Below, in pieces: positions 6,075-11,969 of a stretch of 14,546 nt of DNA. This DNA is from JACRDV01 sp024860865 [NCBI: Methanobacteriota archaeon] (GTDB lineage Archaea; JACRDV01). The stretch covers positions 1 through 14,546 of the forward strand of contig JACRDV010000014.1 of the NCBI GenBank assembly GCA_024860865.1. The letters run 5' to 3'. The position numbers and the translations under genes were made by a program. The notes under the pieces are model-generated. The model was given only the letters and a program-made list of their open reading frames with translations. It searched no databases and was not told the origin of the DNA. The stretch's first letter is position 1; each line of letters starts with the position of its first letter.

Positions 6075-6187
6075 TATAATTCTATCTAGAGTGGTTAAGG
6101 ACAAATTTTTCTAGCTCCAAAATTTTCAAAATATTCTATTGTGAAAGCCCTAATGAGAAAGTCAGAAAATAAGTTTCTTAGTAAAGC

Positions 6188-6193
6188 AAAAAA
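6188..6193 (-). terminator. Oligo-T tract after the EF-2 stop
   Basis: The minus strand reads TAA, TGG, then T6 directly after the EF-2 gene. An archaeal oligo-T terminator here agrees with separate promoters for EF-1A. It is short, so partial read-through is likely. Confidence 0.45.
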
Positions 6194-6196
6194 CCA

Positions 6197-8404
6197 TTAC
6201 CTTAAGAAATCCTCTGCCTTAGGTACCACATCTACTTTTAGACCCTTTCTACCACGTATCTCAGTTATGCGCTGCATTTGCAGCTCCCTAGGTAACTCTT
6301 CGAAGCTCTCAAATTGGACGCTCCACAATGCTTTGCCCTGAGTACCACTGCGAATAGCATCGCTAAAATCAAGCATGGTTTCGACCGGGGCTTTTGCATT
6401 AACCACCATTTGTTCATCTTCAGTATTAACGTCGATAATTTGCCCGCGCCTAGTTTGGAGTTCTCTTGTAGCTATACCCAGCATCTCTGTTGGTACTCTA
6501 ATCAACACCCTGAGTTTAGGCTCTAATAATGTTGGGACAGCAGATAATATCGCGGCATAGATGCCGTTCCTTAAGGCCGGAACTATCTGCCCAGGTGAGC
6601 GGTGACTCGGATCAACATGAATCACAGCATCCAAAAGTTTGACTTTGAGGCCAGAAACTCTTTCTTTGCATAGTGGTCCTTCGTCTACAGCTAATTCAAC
6701 TGCATCCATAATGCTTTCCATAACTTCTTCAACATATTGTCTTCCCCTTACCATATTAACCAACATGTTTGTGCCAAAAATAACCGTTACGTTTTTACCC
6801 TCTTCAGTATCCATACCAAACTCACGTAATTTGCGAGCTAGTGCTTTTCTATCTTTAACTTTACCTTGAGCAATTTCTCCATCACGTAAGGCTTCATAAA
6901 TTCTTGGCTCGAGAGGCTCAACTGCCACAATAAATCGGTTCAGTCTATTCTGTGTTTTTACTTCTAACTCTGGACTCGTTTTCTTCACAGCTTCGCGGTA
7001 GGTGACAATTGGTGGAGAAACTTTGACTTTAAGCCCAAGATCCTTCAATTGTGCTTCGACTATCTCTATGTGCAATGATCCCATAGTTTCAATTATATTT
7101 GCACCAGTTTCTTCGTCAATTCTGAATTTGATTGTAGGATCAGTTGTAGAGATTAATTTTAGCGTCTCAATGAGTTTAGGTAGCTGTTTCACATCTAATG
7201 GCTCGATTGACGCGGACATGACTGGTTCGCTGACGTATCTTAAACTCTCAAAAGGAGTGATATCCAAACCCTGTTCTACTAGCGTTTCGCCGACAATCAA
7301 TGGAACTCCGGAGATTGCAGCGATATTACCAGCAGGGATTTCGTCTATCAAGTCCTTGTCCTTTCCAAGATACAGGTAAACCTTCCCAATAGTGCCGCTG
7401 GTTTTTTGCGATAACATATATACTTGTTTTCCAACTTTTGCGGTTCCACTCAATACCCTACCAATTCCTATGAGCCCAGCATGCGGATCTGTTTCAACGT
7501 GGGTAACAACCATGATAAGCGGGCCACTAGGATCTTGTGCCAGTATCTTCTGTCCCATCTCTGAGGCAGCATCTCCTGGCCACATCTTCGACAAGCGCAG
7601 TTTGATACCACTTATGGGATCGGGTAGATTTGGAATTATCATTTCTAATAATGCTTCATGTAACGGGCTAAGCTTAGCTAATTCTTCTGCTTTGCTTTCA
7701 TTAATATATCTAATAATATCTTTGAAAGTTATACCTTTCTTTTTTATCATTTGAATATTTAGACCAAACTTAAATTTTGCACTGCCAAATGTAACAGTCC
7801 CTTTCATAACATCTACGCGCCACTCTTTCCTGAATTCTTCCGGTGCATATTTATCGATCAGCTTGTTTACATCAGATACTATCTCAATCAACTTTTGTTG
7901 CAGCTCTTCAGGGGTGAGACGTAAAGTAGAAATGAGCAAATCTATTTTGTTTACGTAGAGCACTGGTTTAACTCGCTCCGATAATGCCTGACGTACCACA
8001 GTTTCAGTTTGCGTCTGCACTCCCTCGGATGCATCTATAACTATCATTACACCATCCGCAGCGCGAAGCGCGCGAGTTACCATGCCAGTGAAATCTATAT
8101 GACCGGGAGTATCGATCACTTCTAGTAGTACCTGCTTATCTTTGAATGTGAGCGGTAAAACGGCAGCAGACGCGAAAACAGTCATTTGCCGCTCTTGTTC
8201 TACATGCCAAGCATCAAGCACTAGGGCCTCACCAGCCCTTGCTACACTAAGCAGTCCGGCAGCTGCAATTAGGCTATCTGCTGTTGTGGTCTTGCCATGG
8301 TCAACATGTGCGGCGATTGCCATAAGTCGGGTATCAGCATAGTTATGCTCGCTCATTTTTTTGGCTGCAACTTCAGTAACTTTATATTTGGCCACTGTTT
8401 TCAC
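6197..8404 (-). CDS. fusA: Translation elongation factor 2 (aEF-2), divergent
   Basis: This ribosomal translocase GTPase has 735 residues, the usual archaeal length. G1 is AHVDHGKTT at 32-40, G3 DTPGH at 98-102 and G4 NKID at 152-155, followed by the domain II-V sequence to RGRKGLKVDVVPKAEDFL. The start is GTG 8404, 27 bases after rps7; GTG 8395 is also possible. Two conserved regions differ. Switch I reads QERQMTV (70-76) where the family has QxRGITI, keeping the essential T75. The domain IV tip reads HVDPSHRSPGQ where most archaea have HEDAIHRGPAQ, so the diphthamide histidine H601 stays but its neighbours A, I, G and A change. Diphthamide-loop divergence is known in some archaea that lack dph genes or carry paralogues. 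As the only EF-2 here and in the standard locus, I take it as the working factor. Confidence 0.95.
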   Translation of the reverse strand: MKTVAKYKVTEVAAKKMSEHNYADTRLMAIAAHVDHGKTTTADSLIAAAGLLSVARAGEALVLDAWHVEQERQMTVFASAAVLPLTFKDKQVLLEVIDTPGHIDFTGMVTRALRAADGVMIVIDASEGVQTQTETVVRQALSERVKPVLYVNKIDLLISTLRLTPEELQQKLIEIVSDVNKLIDKYAPEEFRKEWRVDVMKGTVTFGSAKFKFGLNIQMIKKKGITFKDIIRYINESKAEELAKLSPLHEALLEMIIPNLPDPISGIKLRLSKMWPGDAASEMGQKILAQDPSGPLIMVVTHVETDPHAGLIGIGRVLSGTAKVGKQVYMLSQKTSGTIGKVYLYLGKDKDLIDEIPAGNIAAISGVPLIVGETLVEQGLDITPFESLRYVSEPVMSASIEPLDVKQLPKLIETLKLISTTDPTIKFRIDEETGANIIETMGSLHIEIVEAQLKDLGLKVKVSPPIVTYREAVKKTSPELEVKTQNRLNRFIVAVEPLEPRIYEALRDGEIAQGKVKDRKALARKLREFGMDTEEGKNVTVIFGTNMLVNMVRGRQYVEEVMESIMDAVELAVDEGPLCKERVSGLKVKLLDAVIHVDPSHRSPGQIVPALRNGIYAAILSAVPTLLEPKLRVLIRVPTEMLGIATRELQTRRGQIIDVNTEDEQMVVNAKAPVETMLDFSDAIRSGTQGKALWSVQFESFEELPRELQMQRITEIRGRKGLKVDVVPKAEDFLR

Positions 8405-8415
8405 CTTGGTTTGTT

Positions 8416-8430
8416 CTAAATACTTTTTTC
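8416..8430 (-). promoter_or_regulatory. Promoter-like element in the rps7/EF-2 gap
   Basis: GAAAAAAGTATTTAG on the minus strand fills the 27-base gap between rps7 and EF-2. Initiation about 25 bases downstream would fall close to the GTG codons at 8404 and 8395, giving a leaderless or nearly leaderless EF-2 mRNA. Confidence 0.5.
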
Positions 8431-8431
8431 A

Positions 8432-8998
8432 CTATCGCGAGGACTGTGCTATTCGTTCAATTTCATCTTTTTTTAGAATTGCTTTGCTTTTGGGGTCATT
8501 ATTGGCCGAAGCAATAATTTCCTCAGCTAAACATTCATAGATTGGCTTTGGATTTTTAAAAGTTGCTTGAGATGCAGCTTGGGCAATCAATCTCAAGGCA
8601 AAGTCAACTCGGCGCTGAGGAGCAACATCAACAGCAGTATGATATGTTATGCCACCATATTTTAAGCGAGTAGTTTCTTCTCTGGGAGCAGCATTTTCAA
8701 TTGCATTAATTAAAACTTGAATTGGATTTTTCTTGGTCTTTTGATTGACAATTTCAAATGTTTTTTTCATAATATTGTATGCTTTGTGTTTTTCACCGGT
8801 TGCAAATTCAGTACGCATCATATTATTGATTAAGCGTTCGACAATCGATACATCTGCCTTTGAAAATCGTTTTCGAGCGTGGCGGCCTGAAGTGTGAGGG
8901 ACCACTATTGGTTTTAAAGAAATATAACGTTTCAAACCAACATCACGAACTTCAACGTTACTAGGATCCCATTTATCGAAAATTTTAGTAGTGATCAT
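8432..8998 (-). CDS. rps7: 30S ribosomal protein uS7
   Basis: The 188-residue product is a typical archaeal S7, which organises the 30S head and lies near the E-site tRNA. Landmarks are [16 protein letters not shown] (35-50), the basic rRNA-binding stretch; [20 protein letters not shown], with the family-wide NP..L..A..N..PREE pattern; and [17 protein letters not shown] in the C-terminal half. The ATG at 8998 is four bases past the rps12 stop, and its ribosome site (GAGGT) overlaps the last codons and stop of rps12, so the two are translationally coupled. Confidence 0.97.
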   Translation of the reverse strand: MITTKIFDKWDPSNVEVRDVGLKRYISLKPIVVPHTSGRHARKRFSKADVSIVERLINNMMRTEFATGEKHKAYNIMKKTFEIVNQKTKKNPIQVLINAIENAAPREETTRLKYGGITYHTAVDVAPQRRVDFALRLIAQAASQATFKNPKPIYECLAEEIIASANNDPKSKAILKKDEIERIAQSSR

Positions 8999-9002
8999 AG
9001 TT

Positions 9003-10943
9003 TTACCTCAATGGTTTTTCTTTTTTGCCTTTTATCAACTCCGGTAGAGCAACTCCATTGACTTTTACAACTTTGTACTTTACACCGGGGATATCCCCAA
9101 TTGGGCCCCCCAATGATCCGCCGAGACCTTCAACAACCACTTCATCATGTTCGGCAATGAAATTTATAGCGCCATCACCCGGAGCAAATGCTGTAATTTG
9201 CCGTCCATTTTTGATCAATTGGACCCGAACGCAATTAGAAACTAAAAAGCCGTTAGCAAAGAAATTATGATTTTCACTCAAGGTGGTAAAGTCTCTAACA
9301 TCGCCGATTTGTACTGGTTCTTTTGTAACTATGGTTTCCCATACAACTCCATTCTTTAGATTTGAGGAAGCTTTTCTAAGCCAAACATTAAACTTCATAA
9401 ACTGTGTAGTACTTCCGATTTTTTCATGATATTTCACACCATAACAAACCCAGTAGTTAACATTACTATACTTTATTTCATTAAACCCAAGCTCATGAAG
9501 TTTCTTTACTATTTTTCCTATGGATAGTCCTTCTTTTCTTAATTTCATCGCGACTTTAAATGCTTCAATTCTTTTTTCTATATTCATTTTCCTAAGAAGA
9601 ATGTATTCATAAGCATATCTTGCAAGTGTTTCTCTTTTACTGTTAAACTTATATCCAATTTTTCCAAATAAGTTTATTAAGTTATCATGATTCGATGCTA
9701 TATACACCCATATTTTTTCGGTTTCTTTTCCATCCTTTCTCAAGACAGATGGTTTTGGTTTAGATTCATGTGCCGATATACCAAATTCTTTTAACATTTT
9801 CTTTATGTCGTTAATAAAATCATACGCATTAGGTATGAATTCTTTGATTTTACTCATAGCAAAAGAAGGTGTTTGAAAAGTATTACCGCCTTTATCTCTT
9901 GGCTTCTCTAACTCACTTCCAAAGAAGCTAGCCAGAAATTCTTTCTTAACCCATAAAGAAGCTTTTTTAATCCATTCTGGAGCCGTATATTTAGTTTTAG
10001 TTTTATCTCCAGCGGGAGCACCAAGTAGCTTCAGTAGTGTACATAAAACAGAAGAAGAGCAACTAAGGTAGTAAGATTTTCCAGATATTTTATGAATTCC
10101 GCTTCTAACTTTTATTAAGCTTGTACTTTTTCGTGATTTTACTTCAGAAGAGTGAAATCCAAGGGTTTGAATGTCTTTTCTTATAAGCTCTAAATCTTCT
10201 GGGTCGCCACTTGCGATAAACTTAAATGAATTGCCCTTGTTATATAATGTTCCATCACCGAATACATGCCCTATTAATCTAATAATAATCGGTAATTTTT
10301 CGTTATCTAACTTCAAAGGTAAAAGTCCTTTTTCTTTCAATTTTTTAATAATTCGGAATTTCCCAGTTTCCCTGATGGCATCATCTTCACTGAGAATAAC
10401 TGTCTCACTACTTTCATATAGAGGCGGGTCATAAGGATAAATTATAACCCTATCTCCAACATTTAAATCTCTAACTTCTATTTTTCCTCTTTCCGTAAAT
10501 ATTGGATGGTCTTCTGTGGCTACAATATACCTTCCGCTTTCTGAAGTAATTTTGAAAACTTTTTTATTTTCCAAAACTGGATTTACTTTAAAATAATCTA
10601 CTAAAGAAGAACATTCAAGTTCTCCAGGGTTTGATGAATAAGTAACTACATTATATTTTCTCCACCAATTCTCTAAATCTTTCATAGTAGTGCAAATTCC
10701 ATCTGAGAGCAAAACCCTTGTATCAGGAGATACGCATTTCCTAATTCCACTATGTGGTTGCTTTGCTTCAAGCCCAACTTTTTCCAGGACGATACCCCTT
10801 GCCATGGGAGCTCCTTCCAATGGATCGGCTTTAACGTCTAATCTAAGCATTTTTCGTTTGTAAAAGATGTCGCTCCGCCTAAATTTTAGTCGCCTAAAGC
10901 TAAGTTTTCGAGCTGCATACATTCCTTTTGGTTTATCAGCCAT
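9003..10943 (-). CDS. rps12: 30S ribosomal protein uS12 precursor with a 501-residue intein
   Basis: The 646-residue frame is S12 split by an intein. The N-extein is residues 1-69, ending KQPHSGIRK. The C-extein is 571-646, from [10 protein letters not shown] through [14 protein letters not shown] and [12 protein letters not shown] to KGKKEKPLR. Joined, they give a 145-residue S12, normal for archaea. S12 lines the decoding centre of the 30S subunit. The insertion point is directly after the universal PNSAxRK loop, where bacterial streptomycin resistance maps. Here that loop reads PHSGIRK, with N to H (codon 10752-10754) and A to G; the second position differs from the usual archaeal sequence I know. 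The start is ATG 10943 with AGGTGA four bases before it. It has its own promoter region, and rps7 is coupled downstream. The cell needs splicing to make functional S12. Confidence 0.95.
   Translation of the reverse strand: MADKPKGMYAARKLSFRRLKFRRSDIFYKRKMLRLDVKADPLEGAPMARGIVLEKVGLEAKQPHSGIRKCVSPDTRVLLSDGICTTMKDLENWWRKYNVVTYSSNPGELECSSLVDYFKVNPVLENKKVFKITSESGRYIVATEDHPIFTERGKIEVRDLNVGDRVIIYPYDPPLYESSETVILSEDDAIRETGKFRIIKKLKEKGLLPLKLDNEKLPIIIRLIGHVFGDGTLYNKGNSFKFIASGDPEDLELIRKDIQTLGFHSSEVKSRKSTSLIKVRSGIHKISGKSYYLSCSSSVLCTLLKLLGAPAGDKTKTKYTAPEWIKKASLWVKKEFLASFFGSELEKPRDKGGNTFQTPSFAMSKIKEFIPNAYDFINDIKKMLKEFGISAHESKPKPSVLRKDGKETEKIWVYIASNHDNLINLFGKIGYKFNSKRETLARYAYEYILLRKMNIEKRIEAFKVAMKLRKEGLSIGKIVKKLHELGFNEIKYSNVNYWVCYGVKYHEKIGSTTQFMKFNVWLRKASSNLKNGVVWETIVTKEPVQIGDVRDFTTLSENHNFFANGFLVSNCVRVQLIKNGRQITAFAPGDGAINFIAEHDEVVVEGLGGSLGGPIGDIPGVKYKVVKVNGVALPELIKGKKEKPLR
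9234..10736 (-). mobile_element. Intein in uS12 with LAGLIDADG homing endonuclease domain
   Basis: The intein is 501 residues (70-570 of the precursor). It begins with Cys1 ([10 protein letters not shown]). Block B is [13 protein letters not shown] at 68-80, with the T-x-x-H pattern at 74-77. Block F/G ends [13 protein letters not shown], then the +1 Cys of the extein. The penultimate residue is Ser, not the usual His, an uncommon but known intein variant that can slow asparagine cyclisation. The endonuclease has motif 1 LIGHVFGDG at 154-162, with D161 as the metal ligand, and motif 2 FLASFFGSE at 267-275, where E275 stands at the acidic position. A helix-turn-helix-like stretch follows ([18 protein letters not shown]). 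Both motifs look intact, so homing activity is possible. Confidence 0.93.
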
Positions 10944-10960
10944 TGTTTCACCTTATAATA

Positions 10961-11024
10961 GCTAAATAATACTTTAGCAGATGTTGTTTAAGGGTTTTAA
11001 AAGCTAACCTTTAGCAGTATAAAC
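10961..11024 (-). promoter_or_regulatory. rps12 promoter with two GCTAA/TTAGC inverted repeats
   Basis: GGTTTATAC-like sequence (TATA core at 11016-11024 on the minus strand) would start transcription near 10990, leaving a leader of about 50 bases. Two inverted repeats lie at 10961-10978 (GCTAAA, six-base spacer, TTTAGC) and 11003-11015 (GCTAA, CCT, TTAGC), with centres about 40 bases apart and both followed by AG on the plus strand. They flank the predicted start site and could be repressor sites or small RNA hairpins. An AAAGTATTATTTA inside the first repeat is an alternative TATA. Confidence 0.42.
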
Positions 11025-11141
11025 CTTTCTGTTAAATTTATTATAATTACGGCCTTAAATTATTTGTTCTCGATAAGATTAAACTTGTTTTTAAAGTTGG
11101 AAAATTGCTCTTTAATCAACTTAAGGCTTTGTAATGGATTT

Positions 11142-11162
11142 AAAAACAATTGTAAAATTGTT
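11142..11162 (-). terminator. Hairpin plus oligo-T after the nusA-like gene
   Basis: On the minus strand AACAATT and AATTGTT (11145-11162) form a 7-bp stem with a four-base loop and continue into further T residues. It lies about 40-60 bases past the nusA stop and before the rps12 promoter. It probably ends the rpoA2-rpl30e-nusA transcript at least in part. Confidence 0.45.
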
Positions 11163-11199
11163 AAGCACAAAATAAGCATTTCTTTGTAAGAGAGATAAA

Positions 11200-11637
11200 T
11201 CACTTTATTAGCACATCATCGATTCCATAATGTCTTTTTGCAAATACTTTTGCCTTTAATATATTGACCCCGTCTTTTCCTATCGCTAAACCTTTATTTC
11301 GTTCATCTACTTCAACAATAGCAACTTTCTTTCCATCTTTTTTATCCATGAGAGATATATTTTTCACAAGAACTGGGGCAAAGAGATTCTTTATGAATTC
11401 AATTGGATCTTCGGAATGCTCAACAACTTCAATCGCTTTTCCTATCATTTTTCTAACTTTAGAAATATTGCTGCCTTTCTTTCCTATTGCTATCCCCATC
11501 TCTCCTTTCTTCACAACGAATACTATTCTGTTATTTCTATCATCAACAAAGCAATCCTTTATGAGTGCTCCAGTTGAGCCTTCAAAGAGAGCAATATATC
11601 GGATGCCTTCATTGGTGAGTTTTAGTTCGGCTATTAT
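11200..11637 (-). CDS. nusA: NusA-like KH-domain transcription factor, apparent AUA start
   Basis: Archaeal NusA is a short protein made of two KH RNA-binding domains and is nearly always encoded between eL30 and uS12, as here. The first KH GxxG motif is in GIAIGKKGSNISKVRKMIG, the second in GLAIGKDGVNILKAKVFA. The conserved N-terminus (EGIRYIALFEGSTGALIKDC, then NNRIVFVVKKGEMG) lies upstream of the first ATG (11514), so a start there would remove about 40 conserved residues. The frame is open back to a TGA inside rpl30e and holds no ATG, GTG or TTG before that block; only ATA at 11637 and 11634 fit. A GAGGGGG (11642-11648) lies four to seven bases upstream. The ATA pair overlaps the rpl30e stop. 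From 11637 the length is 145 residues, the normal size. Confidence 0.85.
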   Translation of the reverse strand: MIAELKLTNEGIRYIALFEGSTGALIKDCFVDDRNNRIVFVVKKGEMGIAIGKKGSNISKVRKMIGKAIEVVEHSEDPIEFIKNLFAPVLVKNISLMDKKDGKKVAIVEVDERNKGLAIGKDGVNILKAKVFAKRHYGIDDVLIK

Positions 11638-11942
11638 TGGGCCCCCTCAACAGCGTGTAGAATATCTGAGTTGCCAGGATCTTTAACAGCTAAAGCAGAA
11701 ATGCCGAATGGCTTCCCACATATCGGTCCAAGCTCAACATTAGCTGCATGATGGGTATAAACTGGAATTCCTGAAAGTGCAGCATAATATATAATATCTT
11801 CTCTTACATTGCTTGGACAATTAGCTGCTACTATAATTAATTTAGCTTTTCCTAGCTTAGCCATATCGATAGTTTTTTCAGATCCAATTACAACTTCACC
11901 AGTTTCAATAGCAACGCGAAGCGCTTTGTTTATATCAACCAT
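11634..11942 (-). CDS. rpl30e: 50S ribosomal protein eL30
   Basis: The 102-residue product is a normal archaeal L30e, an RNA-binding protein of the L7Ae/L30e family in the large subunit. It carries GEVVIGSEKTIDMAKLGKAK (RNA-binding edge) and AANCPSNVREDIIYYAAL, then HHAANVELGPICGKPFGISAL. The ATG at 11942 is 27 bases after the rpoA2 stop, with GAGGT placed five bases before it. Its stop codon overlaps the proposed AUA start of nusA, so the genes are coupled. It is distinct from the bacterial-type uL30. Confidence 0.96.
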   Translation of the reverse strand: MVDINKALRVAIETGEVVIGSEKTIDMAKLGKAKLIIVAANCPSNVREDIIYYAALSGIPVYTHHAANVELGPICGKPFGISALAVKDPGNSDILHAVEGAQ

Positions 11943-11969
11943 TATTTACCTCAAAAAATTTGTACTCGA

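Noticed and set aside
4529-8342. Several plus-strand frames of 60-166 codons opposite EF-1A and EF-2
   Set aside because: They are antisense shadows of highly conserved genes, with no promoter or family resemblance.
11512-11514. ATG 11514 as the start of nusA
   Set aside because: It would delete about 40 residues that are conserved in archaeal NusA and leave a large gap after rpl30e.
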